Assembly: GCA_037039685.1 (NCBI GenBank)
Contig: JAWNGF010000007.1
Location: forward strand, 930,001 to 994,000
Direction of reading: 5' to 3'
DNA: 64,000 bases
Source of the DNA: Ceratobasidium sp. AG-K
Taxonomy: Eukaryota > Basidiomycota > Agaricomycetes > Cantharellales > Ceratobasidiaceae
Shown: positions 52,371-63,816 of the stretch, piece after piece
Layout: each line of letters opens with the position of its first letter
Position numbering within the stretch: the stretch's first letter is position 1
Translations under genes and position numbers: made by a program
Notes under the pieces: model-generated
Database searches by the model: none
The model's input: the letters and a program-made list of their open reading frames with translations, nothing else
Told to the model about the DNA's origin: nothing

Positions 52371-55256
52371 ATGCTTTCGCATCCCCATCACCCCAGCACA
52401 CAAGGACAATGGAGAGGATCAGAATCGGATGAACTCCAGCGACAAATTGACGCCGAGACGGATTGGAATACTGAGTTCAATGCCAGGCCTGGCGCTAATT
52501 TACAATCGCAGAGAGGATTTGGGGAGATCACAGTCGAGGGTCCGTCGGAGTCCGAATCCGATACCAACTCCTTTACGGTGGCCGCTGCAGGCAGTCACAG
52601 TCCCAACTACCGCCCGCGTAATCTGAGTCTAGAAGGGCCCTCCGCTTCGATTTCTCGAGAAAGTGCAAAAAAGAGGATTGCGATTTACCAAGCCACCTCG
52701 AGTCCTCGAACAGCGGTGGAATTCGACTTGGATACGATTCCGGGCAAGGGCTCTGGCTCAGACGTCAACGTGGCTAAGGGTAGTAGAAAAAAGCCTGTAG
52801 ACGATGCGAACGGATTGGCGAGGTCAAAGCAAAGTACGTCAAATATCTTCATAGCTTGATTCGACGACGATATTCGAATTAAATAAACCCACACAGGACA
52901 CAAACCATCCCAGGGATCTCCGGCTAGCGGACTACTACCAGATCTCTCTCCTGCCGATAACCACATTCGCACGTCTGCGCCCAATTCTCCCAGTCAGCCC
53001 ATGAGCTCTGCTATTGCAACCGTCGGTTCCACGTCTTATCTTGACCCTCAAGCAATGCCATCTGTAGACTTCCCACGCCTGTTCGAAGACACTAATCCTG
53101 GTAGGATTCTAGCCATTAAACGCGACCTACGCATATTAACGTCAAACGAACTAGTGCGCCATGATATGTGGGATAAGATGGATAAGAACCACCCCGCAGT
53201 TTTGGCCGCAAGAAAGAAACTCGACATGAACCCTTTGCCTGATTTGCCGCGCCAAGGCTGGGCCGACGGTCAGGAGGGCGGGAAAGGGAAAATGCCAGCT
53301 ATTATGCCCGGTAATAAAGGACTTATAGGTGGGCCCGAGGGTCTGCATGCGGGCGATGCGAGGCCCAGGAGAGGACACGCTAAATCAATGAGTGACGGGG
53401 TATTGCCAGCCCAAGTGAGTAGATTGTAGTGCATTTCGCTTGGCGCTTATTTTTCCATTAGAAGTCGAAAGCCCGTCCCACCGATCGAGGACGCGTCCAA
53501 CCCACAGCGACAAATCAGCGTCCACCCCGTTCGTCCAAACCGGCAAGAGGTCGAGGGAAACCAGTGGGGCGCATGCGCGGACAAAACGAGGGCAATGAAA
53601 ATAAGAGTAAGCCAGACCAGGACCCGACGGGACGAGAAGGCCGCATACCACCCATCCGGATTCACAGTCCAACACCAGGCAAATCAGACGAAGCCCTGGT
53701 TGTTGATGGCAGCCCCCAACACGAGCATTCACCTTTGCGAACAAAGTGGGGCGACAAGATTGCTGGATGGTTTGGGCGTGTGCGGACGGGGAGTAGTTCA
53801 TCGGCGCCAGAATTGAGTCCTTCCTTGTGGGCAAGCCGCGCCAGTAACACCATAATTACGAGTGAGATGGTACGCAGAGCTCTAGCATCCCTCATGTCGC
53901 TTAGCATTTGTGACTAATTTACCCTCAGCCTGTCTCCGAAATACTCAACCACCTGGGCAAGCACGGATGTAAAGATATTACAGACCAGCTTGACGTATCC
54001 AAATCTAGCGAGTTTCCCATCTCTTCCGGCGGATTTGGAGACGTATACCGCGGCTCTTGTCACAATGGGGATCGCGTCGCCATTAAGTGCCTCCGGTTGA
54101 GACTGGATAGGTCTGAGATTGCGAAAAAGCAGCTCAAGGTAATGCTCGAGTTCGGTCACGCTACGCTCCAACTCACTAATCAAGCACCGTAGCACGCTGC
54201 TCGAGAGTTATATGTATGGTCAAAGTGTAATCATCCAAACGTGCTGGGCCTTACTGGAATGGCCCAGTACCGAAACCAAATTGCAATGGTATCACAATGG
54301 ATGAAGTACGGGAACGTAAGACATTTGTTGTCCCAGCGCCCTCAAGTCGATCGCTATGCACTGGTATGTCAGGTGCATTTGTTAGATCCATTACTGAACC
54401 TCACATCAAGTGTGCGCAAATAATTGAGGGTGTTATTTACTTGCATGGTGTTGGCGTTGTGGGTATCCTTCTCGCAGTATATCATCCGAGGTTCCTTCTA
54501 ACATATCCCTGACATGAAGATTCACGGGGATCTCAAAGGCGTAGGCAATTACCCTCTAATTTGCCAATATCGGGACGACCCGAGAGCTAACTTCGGTCGT
54601 CCTAGGATAACGTACTGATCTCGGAAGATCTCGTCCCCAAACTTACAGATTTTGGTAATGCTGCTCTGAGAGAATATACCCTGCAGTTCTCGGACACCAC
54701 GAGCAGGGCCGGAACTTCGCTCAACTGGGTGGTGGGTCCAAGATCGCGAATATCTGCATGTTCCAACTGGTAATTAACAATTAGGCACCCGAGATACTCG
54801 CAGAGGAAACCGAACTAACTGCCGAGGGTGATGTACATTCCCTCGGAATGGTGTGTCTATAGTCCTTGCATTTCTAACTGTGTATTGAGCGAGAGTTTCT
54901 AGACCATCCTGGTATGTATATTATCTCCTCCTCTACCAAGCTAAATCTAACGAAGTTAATAGGAAGTTATCACTGGAGTAATTCCGTACGCCGGTGCGCG
55001 AGAGTTCATTATCATGAAGAAAATTGCGAACGGCGTGCATCCCGTGCGACCCGAGGAGCATATACCTCCTGATACCCATTCCAGCGATCTCCTGTGGTCT
55101 CTACTAGAAAGCTGCTGGGCGTATAAACCCAAGGAACGTCCAACTCCTAATTCCGTGCGGGATAAGGCGAGTATATGCGGGTTGTAGCGGTACGCTCTCT
55201 GAATTCTGTTTGCCCAGATGAAGGTCATTATCTCAGAAAGGAAAAAGGAGGGATAA
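52371..55256 (+). CDS. Protein kinase, tyrosine-kinase-like (TKL) type
   Basis: Roughly 380 N-terminal residues are polar and disordered (start MLSHPHHPSTQGQWRGSESD chosen as the first ATG of the open exon; uncertain), with an Arg/Gly/Pro-rich stretch after the intron at about 53415-53460. The kinase domain follows: Gly loop SSGGFGDVYRG, VAIKCLRL with the ATP Lys, HAARELYVWSKCNHPNVLGL with the helix-C Glu, catalytic loop IHGDLKG then DNVLI, TDFGNA, then after an intron APEILAEETELTAEGDVHS, and ITGVIPYAGAREFIIMKKI, LLESCWAYKPKERPTPNSV. Several 50-60 nt introns. HGD in place of HRD and the GTS...W(A)PE form are usual for the expanded basidiomycete TKL family. The last intron appears to be GC-AG (GCGAGT...CAG); splicing it gives DKMKVIISERKKEG and stop 55254-55256, otherwise the frame stops at 55187. 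Likely an active Ser/Thr or dual-specificity kinase. Confidence 0.85.
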
Positions 55257-55966
55257 ACAACCGAATATTCAGGTGTCCGAATGTTTCGTACCCCGTCGCG
55301 GGTGGACAACTGTATATAAATGATTATGTTTGTAACAAATCGTACACGGAGTTGTCATCCTAACAGCGCTGCCCAAAATCTTTGGGCCAATACCGTCTCG
55401 CTCCGGGTGTGATTTTTCAGACGATCGAATACCAAGGAGGCGTAACTGGCATTTAAGATGCTATTCTACGAACGCCTGGACACGGACCACTTGGTCTCCC
55501 AGTGATCAGACTCCAAAGGATAATTTATATACTTGGCCGTGCTCACATGTTCTGAGTCCCCCCCCCCTGAGACATTGCTTTCGTAGACCCCTTAGTTAAG
55601 TAATTTTTCTACCTGTGAAAACACTGTCCCTCTCTAAACCATGTAGGTTGATTGGGGTTCTCTCATCATATTTATATTTTGTTACAGGCAGGTAGGACGC
55701 GAAGCGTAATCGGAGGGGGTCCGAGGATTGACAGGAAGGAGCGGTAAGTTCGTTGTGCCTCAAAGCTTATAATCGGATGATTGTGCTCTGAGAGCCGATG
55801 GCGGTACAGTTGGCGGGTCGAGGAATCAACCCCCGAGTGGGACTGTGGTAGCTTGTAGCCTGTAACCTACGAGCGGATAGACCCACACGTGACATCCGGT
55901 GGCTCAGGAGTCAGGCCAGATACTATCAGGTCATGTGGCGGAACAGGCTTTGAGTTCCACCGCAGC
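55257..55966. other. Spacer kinase / P-loop gene
   Basis: About 710 bp with a C run at 55559-55567 and no supported gene. Confidence 0.4.
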
Positions 55967-58744
55967 ATGTCCAGCAGTAAGAGCGAAGATATCGAGATGG
56001 CTCCTCCTTCTTTCGAGCCGCCGGGTGACCTGGACGCTCAAGTTCGCGCCGCAATCGAGAGGGAGAGGTCCAAGGGCGAAAACTTTCAAAATCCAACGAC
56101 TCTTAAATTGTCGGATTGCTCACCTCTGCTAGACCTAATTCACTCGGTGACTGCTATTCCTTCCGTTGATGCTGATATTGGCGTTTCCGAACTCGTGGAG
56201 GCGTATCGGACAGGCCAATTTGAGTCGGTTGTCCGCAAGGGTAAGAAGGTCATTGTTTCGGAGCGTCGATAGATACTGAAGGTGATCCGAGAAGATTCCA
56301 GCAAGCCCACCGAGGATTCTACTCATAGGGAAAGCGGCGTGGTGACTAGCGGCAGTGGTGACGGTAGGTTACAGGACTAATATCGTGCGCATGTGACGTT
56401 AACCAACGCTCCTCCATATAGGTCTTCGCAGCCAATTCAATGTGGATTACCAGGGCGAGCATCCAGCAATTTTCATCAAGCAACTACAAATTTGCAGGAA
56501 CCAGCACACGCCAGGGCTCTCAGCATCGAAAGCCTACAGCTGGACGATCGCTATTGTCCAATCATCCGGTATGGGAAAATCTCGCATGATTCAAGAGGTA
56601 GCTCAGACGATGTTTGTGATACCGATCAACTTGCGCGAGGCACTACCCGCCGAAATCAAGAGTAGGTATCAATTGTTCCGAGTTCAGAAGTAGGAATAGC
56701 TCACTGTCCAACGATAGCATACCCTCCAGCAGACCACGACATTCGCAAGTATTTCGAAGCCGGCGCCCAAGAAACTGACAAAAACATTCAAGTCCGCTGT
56801 GCGATATTTTTGACCAATTTGTTCCTACTTGTTGGTAACATTGTCGAGACATGGGGAGAGCATGGCTCAGAGTTAGCGTCGAGGTGGTCAGATTATCTCG
56901 CAAACGGGGAATCGACCGAGGGAGTCGGCCCTTACCGGCTGAACCTTTACCAGGAAGTAGTGGAACAGTCTAAAAAAGTACCAGTAGCTACTTTCCTTAA
57001 GCAGAAAAGGTCATCTAATCTTCCCGTAGGAATTAAAAGGCCTCTCGACGGACGCGGACTTCGAAACCGTCATCCAAAACCTGAAAACCAAGTGTCAAAA
57101 TCTAACTCGCATCATCGCACAGGGCCAGCCCTCGCAGTCGGAGACAGAAAACGTCTTCTACGTGGCATTTGACGAAGCCCATACACTCACCAAACCTCGT
57201 GACAACGGAAACACCGTCGATTTCCAGAAGATCCGTACCATTTACTCAAACTTGGAAGGGGTATTGAAGCATCTCCGTGATGCCTATGTCTTTTCATCTT
57301 TCTCTCCACAAATTCCCATCTTCATCAGCTCGCGCCACCAATCAATAACCACCCGTCTAGTCGGTATATGAAACAGCATGGACGGCTACTACTTGCGCCG
57401 TGGACGGAACTTCCCTTCGACGTATTTGCACAACAAACAGTGGATTCCAGCAAACTGATCACCTTGAAGACAGCTTCTTCAATCGATTTTATGGTTGTAT
57501 TCGGACGGCCACTGTGAGTGTTGACCACCACGGTGTTTAATATCAAAAGTGTGACGCCTGTGCCTAGATGGTACACCTACTATCACGCTCAACTAACTCA
57601 GGGACAGCGTGCGGACCAACCAGATACACTCGAACTGGCTGAAAACAAGTTAGCACCAGTCGGAGAAGAACCGTCTGAGTGCCTCTTAGCCGCAATTGGC
57701 GTTCGCATCGGGCTGACTTTTGACGCATCGTCCACTCCCGCTCGAAAGCTAGAGTCTAGAATGGTGGAGCAGCACATGCGAGTTGCCTTGGTGGTTCCCT
57801 CTCACAGAGAATTCATGCGAACCACTGCGCCATCCGAACCGGTGCTGGCCGAGGCCGCTGGACGAGCTTGTGTTCTAAAGCAACATGCACCCAAAACCCT
57901 GCAGTGGTATTTTGGGCGAGGAATGCTTGACCGAGGAGAACGTGGAGAAGTGGGCCGGTTGTTGCTCACGCTGGCTCATGATGACGTCAAGGTCCCCCGT
58001 ACCACTACCTCCCCGTTGGAAACGCGGTACCACAAACCCATGCCACTTATCGACCTCTTAAAGGCACTTTTCCACAAGAGCCACCACCAAAGGATATTGG
58101 ATGCTAGACCGACTGGAAATTCCCGGGGCACCCCACTCCAGGAGACATTCAAGGATGCTTATGTGCACTTCTCTCACTTTGGAGTTGCTAGCAATGGCGA
58201 AATCTTGGACGCCAAGAACATGTTCAAATGTCTCGTGCGTGGGATGGCACTTCAGGCGACCACAGTCCAACACAGCATTGACGCAGTGATCCCTGTGCAC
58301 CTAGGGTGCATTACGAGCCCGATCTTGGAGGAAACTACCACTTCGATCAACCTGCAGTTCAAAAACCAAAAAGACCCTCGAGCATGCTTCGTCGACCGCA
58401 GAATTGTCGTTCCCAACAAGAATGTGCCCAGCCTGTCTCTTATCCTGGAGCTCGGGGCTACAAGAGCTAAGAGTCTAGTTGAACACGGGGTGGATCGCTC
58501 ACACGAAACGACGCCACCTGGCGCGTTCTGGGATGATAATCACTACGAGATCGTAGCATACGGGCACGACAGCAGGACCTATGCAGTTATTCCAGAGGGC
58601 TCAGAGGCAACTTACTCGGATATCTTGGCTGCCACAGAGCTCATGACGGATTATGCCCGCTCGAAGGACAAGGTAATGGTCAAAGCCCTCGAGCAAATGA
58701 TGCCTGAAGTTGGGCTAGAAGGTTTATTTTGGCCAAAGAGCTAG
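55967..58744 (+). pseudogene. P-loop NTPase-like protein of a basidiomycete-expanded family, with nonsense codon
   Basis: Start taken as MSSSKSEDIEMAPPSFEPPG (55967). Exons join as follows: up to about 56363; 56422 to about 56660 with Walker A SSGMGKS (56562-56582) and FVIPINLRE; then TYPPADHDIRKYFE. A 52-nt intron (GTACCAG...CCGTAG) leads to ELKGLSTDADFETVIQNLK and Walker B VAFDEAH (57162-57182). After it come APWTELPFDVFAQQTVDSS and FMVVFGRPL, an intron, and a long last exon with KLAPVGEEPSECLLAAIGVR and LILELGATRAK, stop at 58742-58744. Two defects: TAG at 56270-56272 inside otherwise continuous coding (SERR, stop, ILKVIRED), and a frame break near 57288 that needs either a lost base or a very short 41-nt intron (57288-57328). 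I recognise the architecture as a large basidiomycete family with no established function. Probably a young pseudogene, though the C-terminal 408 codons remain open. Confidence 0.65.
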
Positions 58745-59053
58745 CTATTTTTGGTACAGCTGGCGCTAGCCGAATGCGATTGAACTTTGTAGTCTATTTG
58801 GCATGTATGAAAGTATAAGCTATAAGAGGAATATATGCGTTGCTCCATTTGAAGCAAGATGTTGAGACCGTGGATGCCAATGGGAGGCGCATCCCGATAC
58901 GGCTACATACTACGACACCAGCCCACCATCAAAGTCATGCTCATTAGACGTCGTAATATTTCATTTGGCTATATCAATAAATAGTATGCAAATGCAGGTT
59001 GCTGTTACTCCAAATGGAGACCCAAATAAACTGTGCCCAAGTAGATGATCGCG
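58745..59053. other. Convergent 3' spacer P-loop gene / Hsp70-like 4
   Basis: About 310 bp, AT-rich, no gene seen. Confidence 0.35.
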
Positions 59054-62000
59054 CTAGTTCAAGAATTCAAACACAGCGCGACACCATTCTTGCCCCCGAT
59101 ATAACAACGAACCGCGAACTTCGGCACTATCAAGCTCAAGGCAGAGTTCAAACTCTAGCCAAGGGGAGAATTCGTCATTATTGTCAAAAACTGAGTATCA
59201 TAGAGGCCACCTACCAGTATAAAACCCTCCCTGTAACAGCGTGCGGTCAACATTAGTCGATCGTGGGATTATAATCACTTTGCTTACCTGGTGTCCAATC
59301 CGTGCGCGCTCGGTGAAACTCGGCAACGAACTTAAATCTACCGTCCATTTACAGAGCCTGGTGGTCTCTCCCTCGTCACAATATCTCATGAAACGATCGT
59401 TGTTGGACGTGTATAGCATCAGAACAAATATCGAGTCTACCGGTGGGATAATCGTCAATAGTACGCATCTAAAATAAAACAGAGCGTCACGGCAGTACAA
59501 TTCAACCTACCTTGGGGGTTTTGAGAATATTTGCAAAGTGGTGTCTTGATTTTCTGTGCCTTGCGTAGTACTGCGCCCTTACGAGCTAGATATTGAACCC
59601 GGTGCGTGCAAATGTACACCCCAGCGTCATTTTGGGCTACGTACGCCGGGCGTAGTTGCCAATCTTCCGATTCAGCGGGAAGTTTAACCTGGACGGTATC
59701 GAGTTGAGTGTAGGTTTGAGGCTGATAAAACGAATCTCACTTTCATAATGTAAGATCTGGGGACAATAATAGATGACACAAGCGCCCGATTCGATAACCC
59801 GTATCGGGCCGCACCACGGCCTGTAGCGGTGTCCGCATCAGCGGGTCGTGCAATCACCTCAATTTGAGAACCAAAATGCTCCTGGCAGAGATTCAGTCGG
59901 TATATGCGCCATCGTTGGCCGATGCAAGTAAAAACCCGATGACCCAACCATCACTCACGTCGATACGCTTGAACAAGTACTCGCTTCCCGAAAGCCCTCC
60001 AACAAGTAATAACGCATTGATGCGGTGATTCGATCGCGATACCTGGCTCTCAATGAGGCGGATGACTTTTGTTATGACCGGATCGAACACCTATTTGAAC
60101 GAGATGAGTTCTCGGTAGGAAACTGGGAGCTTGAAACCTATGCAGGTCCCAACGAGCCTACCTCGGCTCTTAGCACAGCTCCCAGAATGTTGAGTTCACC
60201 ATTGATCAATCCAATAGCGGGATCGTCGCTGTCTTGTGTATTAAAGCACGTGAAACGAAACATCGTATCTACGGATAATGTTAACTGTACTCGGACGCAA
60301 TACACCTGTGGTCCAACGGACGTCCATCCGTGCTTCCAGCAGAAGTACACGAGTCCAACGTTTATTAAAATGGGGAACGCTTACGATCATCCTCTTCTCC
60401 CCTAAAGGCAAGCTTTTCACCTTCGCTGAATAAACTCTGAAAATAGGCCAGACTTGCTTCGTCCGTGTGGGCTGGATGGTTCACCAATAACTGCGAGACA
60501 AGATCTCGAAACCTGAGGAGGTTTACCAATCAGTATTACTCATTTGAATAAAAATATTCCAAGTATATGCGGGTTCTCCAGTTGCCAGCCTGGGTCCTGA
60601 TGGTACCTAACAGTGGCCCAACGGACACCCTACGTCCATTACCATACCAGCCTCCCGTACTTACCTCAAATCCATGAACAAGCTCCCACAATTCGACCCG
60701 GTTCTCGCGCAAACCTCCGCGATCTCTAGGCTCTCCATGCTCCCCAGAATTTTATATACTGCTAAATCGACAGTTCCTCCTCCAGCATCACATATCATGA
60801 ACGTTTGCGAGGGTTGGAGCCGATGTAGAGTTGTCAGGTGCATGCAATGCACGGCCGCAGCTTCCGGTTCGCTAACAAATAGTCAGCAGACAGGCGCAGA
60901 ATGATTAGTTCGCACGCACGTTATAATCTTTAACCTGTCCTTCCAGTTTCTGTCGAGTTTCTGCGCTCCCACATTCTGCACGAGCCCTGCTCTAAGGGCA
61001 GCGGTGCGCATCATATCACAACCCTTGGCATCCCAAGCCGCGGGAACAGTAAGCCATACCTCGGCCGTACCTGAGCGTATCCAAGTTAGTATATTGCCAT
61101 TCATTACTGAGAGAAGTTGGAACGGGGCATGATGAATCAAGCACATTCAAAATGCACATACTAAGATCCGCCACCACGCCGATTTCGCGCGTTATTTGTT
61201 GCTTAGCGTAACTCCACAGACAGCCCAAGAAATCCCGGATGACATCAACGGGCTCCTTGCCAAGCTAGCAAGAGGTGTTGAACATTCCAGTCCAAGGTAT
61301 AAAGGGCGCATACCCACAGGTAACCCTGGCAAGCGCGGGTCCCTTATTCCCTCTCGCAGACTCCTGGGCTCAAGGAACAATTTGAACCCTATACAGACAT
61401 TATTAGATTGTTATAGCGTGGGTCTCGCGAATAAGACTTGCATTCGCAGCGGACTGTGCCTGGGATCGGTGGCGCATTCTAATTCGGAACGTAAGTACGG
61501 CAGGCGCTAGTTGAACATTACACACCTTGGCTTCCAATCCCCAAGCTAGTACGTCCCCGCGGGTATTATACAGTAAACAGGTTGGTATCTTTCGAAAGGT
61601 TTGTTCTGACCCCGGCCACTGGAGGATTTGTTGGATTCGGCCTCCCGCAATTCGGGAAGATCCGTACGACTGGATTTATCACTTAGATAAGGGCGCAACA
61701 CCAAGTTGTGAAATACGCTCACCACACCCGAAAACGTTGTCCCAAAGTCGATGGCGACACTCATCCTGGGGTTCTCGGCGATTGGCTCAAGGCCGACACT
61801 CGGTCTGGAATATGATACTGGCTTTGGAACTGGTACTGGCTTTGGGACCAATACCGGCTCTGTAGGCATCAGAGAATATCTATGCGTGGCAGGAGGAGCC
61901 ATCGGATTGGCCGAACGAGTCCGACGCGTATTCGGCCCAGCGGAATTCGACGAGGTGGCACCGAGTCCGGGGTTCGAGGTAGTAGGTACAGGCTGGGTAT

Positions 62001-62241
62001 GCCACTGACTCGGCACATCACCCATCGCATTGTTCTGGTCAGCCGCGGCCATTGGATACGTGCTATTGCGATTCGCGACCGGACGGCCGTCTATCTCACT
62101 AGACGGTACATACGAATTTGATCTACGTGTTTGAGGTTGGGATTGGGCCTGATGCGAATGCCCGCGCTGGACGTGACGAACAGCCCGATCGGTTGCGTTT
62201 TGGCCTTTGGCCTGAGGCTTAGAGCTGAATCTACGAAACAT
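59054..62241 (-). CDS. HSPA12-like Hsp70-family protein, paralog 4
   Basis: Start ATG 62241 (MFRRFSSKPQAKGQNATDRA) with a basic N-terminus followed by about 150 disordered Ser/Pro/Asn-rich residues, including a short VPKP repeat (PVLVPKPVPVPKPVSYSRPS). Phosphate-1 loop RMSVAIDFGTTFSGVV (about 61717-61766), FKLFLEPRSLREGIRDPRL, LGCLWSYAKQQITREIGVVAD, canonical phosphate-2 FMICDAGGGTVDLAVYKIL (about 60745-60801), adenosine motif INALLLVGGLSGSEYLFKRID (about 59960-60023), ARPADADTATGRGAARYGLSN, and C-terminus ending FEFLN at TAG 59054-59056. All nucleotide motifs are intact. It lies 28 kb from the other three copies but on the same strand, and is the most divergent of the four at the N-terminus. 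Confidence 0.85.
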
Positions 62242-62499
62242 ATGGAGTGGTGGAGGGGACGAGCTACACGAGGTGGACGCTGAGCCGGCGCTTGTGTGGC
62301 GCTAGTTTCTTGACGTGATCTCCAATTAAAGAAGCCCAGAATCGACGGGGCTGTATGCGGTCTGGACTTGTGCCTTGCTGCGTCTATTTGAGTAATGTAA
62401 TATACACTCATGGCTAAAGTTAGGGCGTTCCGTGACAGTCGTATAGCTTATTCATTCTAGGGTTAGGCCTCGTTGCGTACAAAAAAAAGAAAAAAGAAA

Positions 62500-62687
62500 C
62501 CCGAGACGACTCTAGCCTGTAGTGTAATGGCAAGGTCATCGTGTCGTCGCTCGTGCAAGCAGAGGAGCGGCAACCGGGCGGCAAAAATTGAATAATCGAT
62601 AAGCTGGCGTGCCAGCGTTTAGTCGATTAAGACTAAAAGAACAGATACTACACTTGATCTAAGCCAAAAGGCCAGAGTGGTGAGGAT
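62500..62687 (-). ncRNA. U2 small nuclear RNA
   Basis: On the minus strand the highly conserved 5' region CCTTTTGGCTTAGATCAAGT is followed by the branch-site-pairing segment GTGTAGTATCTG (62642-62653). Stem-loop IIa follows (TTTAGTC loop GACTAAA), a compact stem IIb (GCTGG-CACG-CCAGC), the Sm site AATTTTTG (62582-62589), and 3' stem-loops closed by GACGA / TCGTC, about 188 nt in all. The 5' end at 62687 is estimated from the distance to a TATA-like box. It pairs with the intron branch point in the spliceosome. The 3' end is uncertain by some 5-10 nt. Confidence 0.9.
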
Positions 62688-62707
62688 CGCACTACTGAGG
62701 GGTATGG

Positions 62708-62714
62708 TTATATA
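62708..62714 (-). promoter_or_regulatory. TATA box of the U2 snRNA gene
   Basis: TATATAA on the minus strand, about 21-27 nt upstream of the estimated U2 start, in the position expected for a fungal snRNA promoter. Confidence 0.55.
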
Positions 62715-63816
62715 TCTTGGGGGGATGGTCCGTGCGCTAGTGTTGGGTGGTTCGGTTTCGTTTTGAGGTCCCTGGTATTTCGTAACGTTCAAGGTGGGAT
62801 GTGCGTTGGGCTTGTGGTTTGACATGCGGGGTAATTGGGTGATGATTGTTTACTGTCGGTGTGGATATGGTTTGACCGTGAAGCAAGCTACAAAAAGTCA
62901 GATCTGAAATCGTAACAGAATCTAAAGAGTAGCGTAAAGAGCGCCAAAGGGAGTGTCTCAAAAGCTGCTCCGGCGCTCTAGCGTGCCTTTTCGTATGGAC
63001 AAGACTTGTCCTAGGCTTCATATTCCGCTCGCATATGAGGCTACTCATGTTGCGTAGTGGATCCTCGCACACGCGCCGACATTTTGCCCACAAGTGGATT
63101 TATACTCCAAGCAAGTCCCGCTTCCATCTCCGTGCCTAGTATTAATTTCTTTGTCAACGAGAGTATTTGTCTCTGAATATGAGTTATACTACGGCAAGTC
63201 TTGAGCCAAACTCTAAATTTCGTAGAATTGGGAGAAGCCTCTTTCTGGCTCGCTCGCCAGCTCCGGCTCGTTGATTTCCAACCGACCGCCGAACTCCATT
63301 ACACCCAGGGCGTAGGAAGCCAAGGATTATTAGCGTATGTATCAACGGGTATCGTGAGGATATCCCAGAGATAGAAGCAATCCATGAGGATGTTTTGTCC
63401 CATGTGGATGCTTCTATCGTGGGCGAGGCTTGGCAGGCCTAAAATGAACTGCATGAAGCTGGCCACAAAGGGTATCCATGTTTATTACACAGCCGCAGCA
63501 GAAACCCATTAAACGAGTGGTCTAGGACTGCCGCTTCGTCCTCGCCCAGGTTCCTCAACCCCGGGAGCGCGCGCCACGTTTCGAGTGTCAGTGGCGTAAT
63601 GTGGCTATAACACACGTGACCGAGTCGCCGGGCGCTTGTGATTAATAACAAGTTCGACGTCAGAGGCACGTTTAAAGCGGTTCTAGAGCACGACAACGAC
63701 CACAGACACGACTGCACACGAACATCAACTCGCACCAGATCTTTCCCTTGTTTCTTTCATCTCTCGGCTGTTTACTCCTTCTGCTACTGTTTGTTTCCTG
63801 ATCGCCACCTGACACT
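62715..63816. other. Region between U2 and the right-edge gene; possible gene fragment
   Basis: About 1.1 kb. Within it the minus strand of 63299-63620 reads protein-like in two frames (TLETWRALPGLRNLGEDEAA; HMGQNILMDCFYLWDILTIP, ending at a stop 63299-63301) that could be two exons or a relic, but no family is recognised. A CT-rich leader (63730-63810) precedes the start of the right-edge gene. Confidence 0.25.

Noticed and set aside
56240..56272. Possible 32-nt intron (GTAAGA...TAG) removing the TAG in the P-loop gene
   Set aside because: Too short for splicing and not a multiple of three with the observed downstream frame; a nonsense change is simpler.
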